64,000 nt of DNA. Origin: Clostridia bacterium. Its GTDB lineage: Bacteria; Bacillota; Clostridia; Christensenellales; Borkfalkiaceae. Where the stretch lies: NCBI GenBank assembly GCA_017508485.1, contig JAFVYV010000012.1, forward strand, positions 1 to 64,000, in the 5' to 3' direction. Below are positions 23,700 to 32,061 of the stretch, piece after piece. A program made the translations under genes and the position numbers. A model generated the notes under the pieces. The model was not told the origin of the DNA, made no database searches, and was given only the letters and a program-made list of their open reading frames with translations. Every line of letters starts with the position of its first letter. The first letter of the stretch is position 1.

Positions 23700-25079
23700 A
23701 TGTTAGAATTTACTTTACTAGATAAAAACGCAGTTGAATTAAAAAAATTTTTTGACGACACCACGCTACCTTTTTGTGATTTGAGCGTTGGCGTTAGATA
23801 TATGTGGAAAGATGAATATCTTACTTCTTTTGCTATTTTTGACGACACGCTTATACTTAAAAACGGACAAAAAGAGTTTAAGGACTACTTCTTTTACCCT
23901 ATCGGTAAAAATATTGACGGTGCGTTAAAAGAGATAGAAGATTTTGCAAAGACAAAAGGGTTTTTAGGCTTTTGCGTGGTTGATGATAGCCTTGCAAACG
24001 AACTTGCCAAAAAATACCCTGACGCAAAAATTACCACCGATAGAAGATGGAGTGATTATATTTATAATTTAGAAGACCTTGCGTTTTTTAAGGGCAAAAG
24101 GTTTAACGGACAAAGAAACCATATAAATAAGTTCAAAAAACTTTATAACTACACTACTGAACTTATCACAAAAGAAAATATTGATGAGTGTAAACTTTTT
24201 TTAACCGATTATATAGAAACGCTTGTTGACGATATTAAAAAGGAAGAAGTTAAAAAAACAATAACCTATCTTAATGATATTTTCCTTTTAGAACAAGTAG
24301 GTATGGTATTAAAGGTTGAAGGCAAAATAGTTGGCTTAACCATAGGGGAAGTTTCAAGAAATATTCTTTTTGTTCACGCAGAAAAAGCGCTAACTTCTTA
24401 CCAAGGGGCATACCCTACTTTAGTTAGTGAGTTTGCTAAACTTTTCGTTGGCAAAGCTGAGTTTATCAACAGGGAAGAAGACTGTGGCGATATTGGACTT
24501 AGAACTTCAAAAATGCAATATAAACCTATTGAAATTAAGGACAAGTATTTTGTTTATATAGACACACTTTTTGCTAACTGCCCTGACACTATTAGCACTA
24601 AAAGGTTGACCTTAAAAACCTTAAACGATAGCCATAAAGAAGATTACCATAAACTTTATACCAACGATGACTTAAACAAGTTTTGGGGGTACGACTACCG
24701 TGAAGATTTAGGGGAAAATAAGCCAACGCCCGACTATTTTATTAACTTTGCGTATGCACTTAAAAAAGATAAGCAAGAATATTCTTACGCAATTTGCCTA
24801 AAAGACAAAATGATTGGCGAAGGGCTTTTTTGGAACTTTGGTTTTGACCGCTCCGTTGAACTTGGCATAAGGCTTTTTAACGAATACCAAGGCTTTGGCT
24901 ATGCTGTAGAAACTTATACTTCGCTAAAAGAAACGGCTTTTAACGTTTTAGGCGCAAAAACCGTTTACGCAAAATGTATGAAGCAAAATTTACCTTCAAA
25001 AAAAATGATATTAAAGTCTGGCTTTACTAATTATAAAGAAGATGATATTTACTTTTATTTTAAGGCAGAAAAGGTTTAA
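23700..25079 (+). CDS. DUF2156-GNAT fusion acyltransferase
   Basis: Two acyltransferase modules are fused in 459 residues. The N-terminal about 285 residues match the DUF2156 type (related to the catalytic part of lysyl-phosphatidylglycerol synthase; GKRFNGQRNHINKFKK is the family landmark). The C-terminal about 165 residues are a RimJ/RimL-like GNAT (RLTLKTL start, NEYQGFGYAVE CoA-binding loop). I place the start at 23700, because an upstream in-frame start would run through the terminator hairpin. No good ribosome site is seen. The substrate is unknown; peptide, lipid headgroup or polyamine are all possible. Confidence 0.8.
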   Translation: MLEFTLLDKNAVELKKFFDDTTLPFCDLSVGVRYMWKDEYLTSFAIFDDTLILKNGQKEFKDYFFYPIGKNIDGALKEIEDFAKTKGFLGFCVVDDSLANELAKKYPDAKITTDRRWSDYIYNLEDLAFFKGKRFNGQRNHINKFKKLYNYTTELITKENIDECKLFLTDYIETLVDDIKKEEVKKTITYLNDIFLLEQVGMVLKVEGKIVGLTIGEVSRNILFVHAEKALTSYQGAYPTLVSEFAKLFVGKAEFINREEDCGDIGLRTSKMQYKPIEIKDKYFVYIDTLFANCPDTISTKRLTLKTLNDSHKEDYHKLYTNDDLNKFWGYDYREDLGENKPTPDYFINFAYALKKDKQEYSYAICLKDKMIGEGLFWNFGFDRSVELGIRLFNEYQGFGYAVETYTSLKETAFNVLGAKTVYAKCMKQNLPSKKMILKSGFTNYKEDDIYFYFKAEKV

Positions 25080-25227
25080 CCACCTTGTTTGCCTTATTTT
25101 TTTATCAATTATTTAACAAATCTTGTTAATATTTAATTTTTATTACAATTTTTTATAAAAAATTATATACAAATTGTTTTTTTGTTGTATAATGTGTTAT
25201 ATAAAATTATTTCTAAAGGGGACGGTT

Positions 25228-26082
25228 ATGAAAGTTGGTGAAATAAATCCTTACATTAGACAGGCAAAAGAATCAATCCTGCTAAAAGGTATGAACATTA
25301 AGCAACGAATAATTTACGATTACGAACTTCTTTATTTAAGAGAAGGTACTTTTACCTTAATATATAACGGCGACACTTTCTTTTGTAAAAAAGGGGATAT
25401 TATTTTAATTGAACCAGGCGTTCAACACGAATTTATAGTTAACTCAACGGATATTTCACAACCACATATCCACTTTGACCTTGCATATAGACCTAATAGT
25501 GAAAAAATTCCTATCTGTTTTAAAGATATAACAGCAATGACGGATAAGGAAAAGGATATGATTCACGAAAATATGTTACCAAGTTATCCAACTGCGCCAC
25601 TATTAGTTTGTAAAAACAAAACCCGTTTTTTAACTTATTTTAACAAAATCGTATCTAAAAGACCAACTTCTCCACTTGTTAGAAAAGGTTTACTTTTAGA
25701 ACTACTTGGCATTATTTTTTACGACAACTTCTGGGGACTACTTAGAAAGGAAGAATTTTTAACCATAGCACACCAAGTAAAAGACTATATTGATAGGGGC
25801 AACGGTCTTAATATGGATTTAGACGACCTTGCAAAATTCTTTTCATACAGCAAGTTCCATTTAGAAAAGAAGTTTAAAGAGTTTTTTGGCGTAAGCATAA
25901 TAACTTACAAAAACACCCTTCGTATGCAAAGGGCAAAAGAACTACTTATGACAAACTCCGTTTCAAAAACGGCAAAAATTTTAGGGTACACTTCAATTCA
26001 CTCTTTTAGTAGAACTTACAAAAACCATTTTGGCAAGTCGCCAACTTCTTCTATAAAAGAAACAAAACAAGCAACTAATTAA
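25228..26082 (+). CDS. AraC-family regulator, paralogue 1
   Basis: The 284-residue protein has an N-terminal cupin sensing domain (the LYLREGTFTLIYNGDTFFCKKGDIILIEPG stretch shows its double glycine turns) and a C-terminal pair of AraC helix-turn-helix motifs, the second ending in SIHSFSRTYKNHFGKSP. An in-frame start at 25174 exists, but ATG 25228 has AAAGGGGACGG and aligns with the start of the next gene. With the gene at 26283 it forms a tandem duplication that includes the terminator stem. The ligand is unknown; cupin AraC proteins usually sense sugars. Confidence 0.88.
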   Translation: MKVGEINPYIRQAKESILLKGMNIKQRIIYDYELLYLREGTFTLIYNGDTFFCKKGDIILIEPGVQHEFIVNSTDISQPHIHFDLAYRPNSEKIPICFKDITAMTDKEKDMIHENMLPSYPTAPLLVCKNKTRFLTYFNKIVSKRPTSPLVRKGLLLELLGIIFYDNFWGLLRKEEFLTIAHQVKDYIDRGNGLNMDLDDLAKFFSYSKFHLEKKFKEFFGVSIITYKNTLRMQRAKELLMTNSVSKTAKILGYTSIHSFSRTYKNHFGKSPTSSIKETKQATN

Positions 26083-26086
26083 ATAA

Positions 26087-26119
26087 AAAAGACCAACGTT
26101 TTTTTCGTTGGTCTTTTAA
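26087..26119 (+). terminator. Terminator after AraC paralogue 1
   Basis: AAAAGACCAACG (26087-26098) pairs with CGTTGGTCTTTT (26106-26117). The same stem, with one base changed, follows paralogue 2. Confidence 0.9.
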
Positions 26120-26125
26120 CGTTTT

Positions 26126-26162
26126 TTTAGCAAAAGTTGATTTATGATTTAGCAAAAATTGA
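26126..26162 (+). promoter_or_regulatory. AraC-type direct repeats
   Basis: TTTAGCAAAAGTTGA (26126-26140) and TTTAGCAAAAATTGA (26148-26162) are 15-bp direct repeats 22 bp apart, two helical turns, the usual geometry for an AraC dimer. Confidence 0.6.
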
Positions 26163-26202
26163 CAAACAAAAAAATGTTTTTTTAAAAAAGTGTGATTTTT
26201 TA

Positions 26203-26231
26203 TTTAAAATAGGCAAAAACTGTAGTATAAT
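26203..26231 (+). promoter_or_regulatory. Promoter of AraC paralogue 2
   Basis: TTTAAA (26203-26208), 17 bp, TATAAT (26226-26231). The direct repeats end 40 bp upstream of the -35. Confidence 0.65.
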
Positions 26232-26282
26232 AATAAAAAACAATAGTTTTTTGGTCAACAATTCTTGACCGACAGGATGGTT

Positions 26283-27113
26283 ATGGATATATACGAATTA
26301 AATCCTCACATTAGGTTAAAGTCGCGCTCAGTTCTAAACAAGGGGGCTCTTTCTACCCCACGTGCACTTTATGATTACGAACTTTTATACGTTGAAGACG
26401 GTTCTTTTACTTTGGTATACGACGGCAAACCTTTCTTTTGCAAAAAAGGGGATATTATTTTAATTGCACCAGGCGTAACCCATTATTTTATAATCAATGA
26501 AGAAGTTTCCCTTCCTTTCGTGCATTTTGATGCAATAAAAAGGACAAACTGTTGGGAAATTCCAGTATCTTTTAAAGACCTACCAGATATGACTGTAGAA
26601 GAAAAAACTTGGATTCATAAAAAATACTTCCCGCACTACGATGGCGAACCTATTTTGAAGTGCGACAATATGGAAAGGTTTTTAAAACTGTTTAACGAAG
26701 TAGTTAGCCCTACTTATATGGCAATGCTAGTAAGAAAAGCAAGGCTAACAGAACTAATTGCCGTTATAATGCACTTTAATTTTTTACAATTCGTTAGAGA
26801 CCACAACGATCCGTCTATAGAATTTCAAATAAAAAGTTACATAGACTCTAACGGTTGTTATAATATGACTCTTCAAGACTTTGCAGACTTCTTTTCATAC
26901 AACAAGTTCTATATGATACGAAAGTTTAAGTCTACTTTTGGCATAGGAATAATGGAGTATAGAAACAAAGTTAAAATGGAAAAGGCAAACGATTTGTTAA
27001 TTCGTTTTTCTTTAGAAAACACGGCAAAACAGTTAGGCTTTTCTTCCGTTTATTCTTTTAGTAGAGCGTATAAAGATTATTTTGGCAAACCACCAAAATC
27101 TCAAATAAAATAA
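26283..27113 (+). CDS. AraC-family regulator, paralogue 2
   Basis: This 276-residue cupin-plus-AraC protein is collinear with paralogue 1 (shared YDYELLY, FFCKKGDIILI-PGV, VRK, FSYNKF and SFSRAYKDYFGKPP). The reading frame extends upstream to 26265, but the ATG at 26283 aligns with the paralogue start and follows GACAGGATGG. It is preceded by direct repeats that may bind either regulator. No transporter or catabolic target lies nearby, so the regulated genes are elsewhere. Confidence 0.87.
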   Translation: MDIYELNPHIRLKSRSVLNKGALSTPRALYDYELLYVEDGSFTLVYDGKPFFCKKGDIILIAPGVTHYFIINEEVSLPFVHFDAIKRTNCWEIPVSFKDLPDMTVEEKTWIHKKYFPHYDGEPILKCDNMERFLKLFNEVVSPTYMAMLVRKARLTELIAVIMHFNFLQFVRDHNDPSIEFQIKSYIDSNGCYNMTLQDFADFFSYNKFYMIRKFKSTFGIGIMEYRNKVKMEKANDLLIRFSLENTAKQLGFSSVYSFSRAYKDYFGKPPKSQIK

Positions 27114-27126
27114 AAATTTTAATATA

Positions 27127-27162
27127 AAAAAGACCAGCGCAAAAAAGCGTTGGTCTTTAATT
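27127..27162 (+). terminator. Terminator after AraC paralogue 2
   Basis: AAAGACCAGCGC (27129-27140) pairs with GCGTTGGTCTTT (27147-27158) with one G-T pair. It can also stop the leftward ppa transcript. Confidence 0.85.
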
Positions 27163-27171
27163 TTTTAAATA

Positions 27172-27717
27172 CTATTTTTTATCAATTAAGTTGTAAAGGT
27201 TAACTTGATAGTTTTTGATTGCTTGTTCAATCATTTCAACTGCCACCTTTCTATCTTGAACGTTGCTAACGTCCGTATCCTTGCCTTCTAACTGTTTATA
27301 CACTCTAAAGAAGTGTACCATTTCATCAAAGATATGCGTAGGTAGGTCATTAATATCTTTATAAGTATTATAGTTAGGGTCAGAAAAAGGTATTGCAATA
27401 ATCTTTTCATCCGTGCTACCGTTATCTTCCATAACGATAACCCCTATAGGATAACACTTTACAAGGCTCATTTGAATTAAAGATTCTGAACACAAAACTA
27501 AAACGTCAAGTGGGTCGTCATCAGCAGCAAGCGTTTGTGGAATAAAGCCGTAGTTTGCAGGATAATGCGTAGACGTATGTAAAATTCTATCAAGCATAAG
27601 CATACCCGTAGACTTATCCATTTCATATTTTTGTTTAGAACCTTTTGAAATTTCAATAACTGCAAAAAATTCTTCCGGTTGTATTCTTTTTCTGTCAATG
27701 TCGTGCCAAATGTTCAT
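27172..27717 (-). CDS. ppa: Inorganic pyrophosphatase, family I
   Basis: The soluble family I enzyme hydrolyses PPi and drives biosynthesis forward. The signature DDDPLDVLVL (in the active-site D-x-D-P-x-D-V pattern) lies near residue 66, with the YPANYGFIPQT substrate-loop segment before it. At 181 residues the length is standard. GGAGG is upstream of the ATG. It lies directly downstream of serS, whose reaction makes PPi, with a gap of 16 bp. Confidence 0.95.
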   Translation of the reverse strand: MNIWHDIDRKRIQPEEFFAVIEISKGSKQKYEMDKSTGMLMLDRILHTSTHYPANYGFIPQTLAADDDPLDVLVLCSESLIQMSLVKCYPIGVIVMEDNGSTDEKIIAIPFSDPNYNTYKDINDLPTHIFDEMVHFFRVYKQLEGKDTDVSNVQDRKVAVEMIEQAIKNYQVNLYNLIDKK

Positions 27718-27733
27718 CTTTAGCCTCCAAAAT

Positions 27734-29011
27734 TTATTTTATAAATTCCTTACCCATAAACGGAACTAAAACTTCAGGTACTTTGATTGAACCGTCTGCT
27801 TGTTGAAGTTGTTCAACTAATGCAGGGAACACTCTACTAGTTGCAAGACCTGAACCGTTTAAGGTGTGTAAGAATTGTGCCTTACCAGTCTTTTTATCTC
27901 TATACTTCGTGTTATTTCTTCTTGCTTGGTAATCGTTTGCGTTAGATACTGAAGAAACTTCTTTGTAAATTCCCATACTTGGAATCCAAACTTCAATATC
28001 GTAAGTTCTTGCCATTGATGCAGAACAGTCACCTGCTGCTAACTTGCTAACTCTAAAGTGAAGACCAAGTTTTTCCATTAAAGATGCAGCCTTGTCAACT
28101 AATTCTTCAAAAGCCTTTTTGCTTTGTTCAGGGGTAGCGTATTGTACCATTTCTACCTTGTTGAATTGGTGACCTCTTATCATACCGCGTTCTTCTGCTC
28201 TATATGAACCTGCTTCCTTTCTGTAGCAAGGGGTATAAGCAAAGAATTTCATAGGTAATTTTTCTTCATCAACAATTTCGCCTGCGTACATATTAACAAG
28301 TGCAGTTTCAGCAGTTGGTAGCATAAATCTATTCTTCTTCATATCTTCTTCGCCACCAAGCCAGTAAACTTCGTCACTAAACTTAGGGAATTGACCTGCG
28401 CCAAAACCACAGTTATAACCAAGTTGGTGTGGTGGTAAAATAAATTCATAACCATCTTTTAAGTGTTCTGAAATAAAGAAGTTAAGAAGTGCCCATTCAA
28501 GTTTAGCACCGTCGCCACGGTAAATCCAGAAACCGCCACCTGAAAGTTTAGTACCTCTTGTGTAATCAATTAAACCAAGTTTAGTACATAAGTCAACGTG
28601 GTTTTGTGGTGTAAAATCAAAATTAGGTTTTTCACCAACGATTTTAATAACTTCATTGGCTTCCTTTTCACCAGCAACTAAGTCTTCATCAGGAAGGTTA
28701 GGTAAAACTGCTAAAAAGTTAAATATTTTATCTTGAACTTCTGCTAATTCTTTATCGCCTTCTTCAATTTTATTTCCTAACGCTCTCATTTCTTCAAAGA
28801 TAGGCTGAACGTCCTTACCTTCTTTTTTAAGTTTAGGAATAGAAGAAGAAACTGCGTTTCTTTCTGCCTTTAATTTTTCAATTTCAGAAATAATCTTTTT
28901 ACGCTTTTCATCAAGTTCTAAAACTTCCGTAAAGTCAACGATAGCCCCTTTTCTACTTAAAAGTTCGCTAACTTTTTGTGGATTTTCAGCAATAAGTTTA
29001 ATGTCTAACAT
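27734..29011 (-). CDS. serS: Seryl-tRNA synthetase
   Basis: This class II synthetase has the N-terminal antiparallel coiled-coil arm for the long tRNA-Ser variable arm (about 27-105), motif 2 (CYRKEAGSYRAEERGMIRGH) and motif 3 (NGSGLATSRVF). Normal length, 425 residues. CGGAGA precedes the ATG. It heads a leftward operon with ppa. No T-box leader is visible in the short upstream region. Confidence 0.96.
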   Translation of the reverse strand: MLDIKLIAENPQKVSELLSRKGAIVDFTEVLELDEKRKKIISEIEKLKAERNAVSSSIPKLKKEGKDVQPIFEEMRALGNKIEEGDKELAEVQDKIFNFLAVLPNLPDEDLVAGEKEANEVIKIVGEKPNFDFTPQNHVDLCTKLGLIDYTRGTKLSGGGFWIYRGDGAKLEWALLNFFISEHLKDGYEFILPPHQLGYNCGFGAGQFPKFSDEVYWLGGEEDMKKNRFMLPTAETALVNMYAGEIVDEEKLPMKFFAYTPCYRKEAGSYRAEERGMIRGHQFNKVEMVQYATPEQSKKAFEELVDKAASLMEKLGLHFRVSKLAAGDCSASMARTYDIEVWIPSMGIYKEVSSVSNANDYQARRNNTKYRDKKTGKAQFLHTLNGSGLATSRVFPALVEQLQQADGSIKVPEVLVPFMGKEFIK

Positions 29012-29113
29012 AATTTTCTCCGTAATATTTAAAAGTTTTTACTTATTAGGATAATATTATAAACCTAAAAGGGCTAAAAATCAATAGAATATAAAAATTT
29101 AAGCAAAAAAGTT

Positions 29114-29130
29114 TTGTTAATTTTTAACAA
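29114..29130. promoter_or_regulatory. Inverted repeat upstream of the DeoR-type gene
   Basis: TTGTTAA-TTT-TTAACAA, a perfect seven-base inverted repeat, with another TTTTGTTAAATT just after it. It lies 15 bp before the -35 box of the regulator gene, so it is a candidate operator. Confidence 0.5.
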
Positions 29131-29144
29131 CTTTTGTTAAATTG

Positions 29145-29173
29145 TTGCTAAATCAAATAAAAAATGGTAAAAT
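29145..29173 (+). promoter_or_regulatory. Promoter of the DeoR-type gene
   Basis: TTGCTA (29145-29150), 17 bp, TAAAAT (29168-29173). Confidence 0.65.
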
Positions 29174-29213
29174 TTAGTGCAAGATTAACGACTTAACCTT
29201 TCAGGAGAATAAG

Positions 29214-29975
29214 ATGAAAAGTGATAGAATAAACCAAATTCAAGAACTTGTTGAAAAGTATGGTAAAATTTCTTACGATGAACTACACGGGCTTCTTCCA
29301 CACGTTTCACAAATGACCCTTCGCCGTGACGTTTCTTTTTTAGAAGAACAAGGCGTTTTAGTTAGAATTCCTAACGGCGCAGTTTCTATGGAAGAAATTC
29401 AAAAAAAGACGGAAGAACAATTTATCAAAAGGGTTGGTAGAAACGTTTTAGAAAAAAAGGAAATCGCTGAAAAGGCTATGACTATTATTAAGCCAAAAAG
29501 TTGTATTTTTATTGACGGGGGGTCTACCACTTTATATTTTGCAAAAGACCTACCTAACGACAGTTATTACGTAGTAACAAACTCACTTAACGTTGCAACG
29601 GAAGTATTAAAAAACAGTCTTCCTACGGTTGCTTTACTTGGTGGCGACGTTACAAGAAACAACCTTATAACGATAGGTCAATCAAGTCTTGACTTTTTAG
29701 ATAAAATTAACATTGAAGTTGCCGTTATGACTTCTACTGGATTTTTACCAAAATCCGGTTGTTTTACTTGTGGCTCTCAACCTGAAGTAGACATCAAGTC
29801 AAGAGTTATTAAAAAGGCAAGTAAGGTAGTTATGCTACTTGATAGCACTAAGGTTAACCTTAACACCCCTTACACCTTTGCTAACTACGACGATATTGAC
29901 TATCTTGTAGTTGATAGCAACTTCCCTAAAGAATTAAGAGAAGAAATTAAAAATAAAAATATAATGGTTATATAA
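29214..29975 (+). CDS. DeoR-family transcriptional regulator
   Basis: The N-terminal winged helix-turn-helix (about 5-56, with the MTLRRDVSFLEEQG recognition region) is followed by the DeoR sensor domain of the isomerase-like fold (FIDGGSTTLYFAK phosphate-binding loop, GGDVTRNN, LLDSTKVN). Such proteins sense phosphorylated sugars. CAGGAG precedes the ATG. It is a stand-alone gene, so the regulon is not evident; the inverted repeat upstream suggests autoregulation. Confidence 0.88.
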   Translation: MKSDRINQIQELVEKYGKISYDELHGLLPHVSQMTLRRDVSFLEEQGVLVRIPNGAVSMEEIQKKTEEQFIKRVGRNVLEKKEIAEKAMTIIKPKSCIFIDGGSTTLYFAKDLPNDSYYVVTNSLNVATEVLKNSLPTVALLGGDVTRNNLITIGQSSLDFLDKINIEVAVMTSTGFLPKSGCFTCGSQPEVDIKSRVIKKASKVVMLLDSTKVNLNTPYTFANYDDIDYLVVDSNFPKELREEIKNKNIMVI

Positions 29976-29980
29976 TCACC

Positions 29981-30009
29981 TTGCAAAAACCAAGCAAAAG
30001 TGGTACAAT
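29981..30009 (+). promoter_or_regulatory. cysE promoter
   Basis: TTGCAA (29981-29986), 17 bp, TACAAT (30004-30009). It starts six bases after the DeoR stop codon. Confidence 0.75.
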
Positions 30010-30026
30010 AACCTTTGGTAAAAAAT

Positions 30027-30650
30027 ATGTTTAAAAAATTAAGAGCAGATATTAAAGCCGCAAAGCAAAACGACCCTGCTGCAAGAAGCAAGTTTGAAAT
30101 TTGGCTTACTTACTCTGGGGTACACGCACTTTCGTGGCATAGATACGCAAACTTTTTGTATAGAATAAAATTTAGGCTATTAGCAAGAATAACAAGCCAG
30201 TTTGCTAAACTTTTAACGGGTATTGAAATTCACCCTGCCGCTAAAATTGATGGTGGTGTGTTTATTGACCACGGCAACGGCGTAGTTATAGGCGAAACTG
30301 CCGTTATTGAAAAGGGCGTCGTTATCTATCAAGGAGTTACCCTTGGTGGTACTGGTAAAGAAAAGGGAAAAAGACACCCTACCGTAAAAGAAGGTGCAGT
30401 AATTAGCGCAGGTTCAAAAGTTTTAGGGAACATTACCGTTGGCGAATTTAGTAAAATAGGCGCAGGGGCAGTCGTATTAAAAGACGTTCCACCATACGCA
30501 ACGGTAGTAGGCGTACCTGCAAGAGTTGTTAGGATTAACGGCGAAAAGCCAACTCTAACGCAAGAAAAGGCAGACCCTATCATGGAAGAAGTTTGCAAGT
30601 TAAGAGAAAAGATTTTTGAAATAGAAGAACAACTTAAAAATTTAAAATAG
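30027..30650 (+). CDS. cysE: Serine O-acetyltransferase
   Basis: The enzyme makes O-acetylserine for cysteine synthesis. A helical N-terminus (LRADIKAAKQNDPAARSKFE) leads to left-handed beta-helix hexapeptide repeats with the catalytic region DHGNGVVIGET, then YQGVTLGGTGKEKGKRHP. I take ATG 30027, since an in-frame TTG at 30015 coincides with the expected transcription start. At 207 residues it is the short Firmicute form. It is followed eight bases later by cysS, the usual cysE-cysS pair. Confidence 0.95.
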   Translation: MFKKLRADIKAAKQNDPAARSKFEIWLTYSGVHALSWHRYANFLYRIKFRLLARITSQFAKLLTGIEIHPAAKIDGGVFIDHGNGVVIGETAVIEKGVVIYQGVTLGGTGKEKGKRHPTVKEGAVISAGSKVLGNITVGEFSKIGAGAVVLKDVPPYATVVGVPARVVRINGEKPTLTQEKADPIMEEVCKLREKIFEIEEQLKNLK

Positions 30651-30657
30651 GTGTGAT

Positions 30658-32049
30658 ATGAAAGTTTACAACACGTTAAGTAGAACTAAAGAAGAATTCA
30701 AGCCACTTGTTGGCAATAAGGTTAATATGTACGCTTGTGGTATTACCGTTTCAGGCGAAGCGCATATAGGCCATGCTTTCCAAGCACTAATTTACGATAT
30801 TATGCGTAAGTTTTTATTAAAACAAGGTTACGACGTAACTTATGCAAGAAACTACACGGACGTTGATGATAAAATTATTGCTCGTTCAAAAGAAACGGGT
30901 ATCCCTGCAGACAAGTATGCTGAAATGATGATTGAAAAAATCAATTCAGTTATGAAAGATATGGAAATTGACGACCCTGACGTTTGGCTTAAAGCAACTT
31001 TAAATATTGATAACATTATTCATTTTATTGAAGGTTTAATTGAAAAGGGTCACGCATACGCAACCGACCGTGGCGACGTTTATTTTGACGTTGAAAGTTT
31101 CCCTTCTTACGGAAAGTTATCTAACAGAAATTTAGAAGATGCAATCTCTAACGTTAGAATTGAAAATGAAGACAATAAGCGTAGCGCACTTGACTTTGCT
31201 TTATGGAAATCAGCAAAGGAAGGGGAAATCTTCTGGGAATCTCCTTGGGGTAAAGGTAGACCTGGTTGGCATATTGAATGTTCTGCAATGAACAAAGAAG
31301 CGTTTGGCGAACAAATTGATATCCACGGTGGCGGTAGAGACTTAATTTTTCCTCACCACGAAAACGAAATTGCACAAACGGAAGCCTTAACGGGTAAACC
31401 TTTTGTAAAATACTGGATACACAACGGCTTAATCAAAGTAAACGGTCAAAAAATGAGTAAGTCACTTGGCAACAGTTTGCTTTTAGAAGATTTACTTAAA
31501 AAATATTCTAACGAAGCAATTAAACTTGCTCTACTTCAAACAAACTATAAAAACGATATCAACCTAACCGACAACGTTTTTGAAGATGCAGAAAAGCATT
31601 TATACGACTTCTATTCAGTTTTCAAGTTAGCGCTAGATAAAGGCATTGAAATAATAGGTGAAAATAAAGAAATTGACGAAGATTTCAACAAGGCTATGAC
31701 CGACGACTTTAACACGGCACTTGCCCTTTCTAACCTATATAAATACTTTAAGGTTATTAAGCAAAAACTGGCTAAGGGCGACTTAACTGCAGGGGCTGAC
31801 CTAAACCAAATTAAGGTTACTTACGACCTTTTAGGTTTGTTTAGAAAGGACGCAAACGAATTTACTTCTTACTACGAACAAAAAACGGCAAACGGTATTC
31901 CTGAAGAAGTTATTTCTTTAGCAGAAGAAAGAAAGGTTGCCCGTCAAAACAAAGACTGGGCTAAGTCTGATGAATTAAGAGATAAAATTTCTGCCTTAGG
32001 TTTTGTTGTAAAAGACTCTAAAGACGGATACGAAATAATTAAAAAATAA
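30658..32049 (+). CDS. cysS: Cysteinyl-tRNA synthetase
   Basis: Class I synthetase with the zinc cysteine region YACGITV, the HIGH motif as GEAHIGHAF near residue 35, and the KMSKS motif as QKMSKSLGNS. The length of 463 is normal. It has a short AGGTG before the ATG and is in an operon with cysE (upstream) and alaS (12 bp downstream). Confidence 0.97.
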   Translation: MKVYNTLSRTKEEFKPLVGNKVNMYACGITVSGEAHIGHAFQALIYDIMRKFLLKQGYDVTYARNYTDVDDKIIARSKETGIPADKYAEMMIEKINSVMKDMEIDDPDVWLKATLNIDNIIHFIEGLIEKGHAYATDRGDVYFDVESFPSYGKLSNRNLEDAISNVRIENEDNKRSALDFALWKSAKEGEIFWESPWGKGRPGWHIECSAMNKEAFGEQIDIHGGGRDLIFPHHENEIAQTEALTGKPFVKYWIHNGLIKVNGQKMSKSLGNSLLLEDLLKKYSNEAIKLALLQTNYKNDINLTDNVFEDAEKHLYDFYSVFKLALDKGIEIIGENKEIDEDFNKAMTDDFNTALALSNLYKYFKVIKQKLAKGDLTAGADLNQIKVTYDLLGLFRKDANEFTSYYEQKTANGIPEEVISLAEERKVARQNKDWAKSDELRDKISALGFVVKDSKDGYEIIKK

Positions 32050-32061
32050 CGGGTAAAAATT

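Noticed and set aside
29012..29213. T-box or other riboswitch upstream of serS and before cysE, lysS, gltX or mntP
   Set aside because: Leaders are too short or lack the conserved T-box core; no riboswitch motif recognised.
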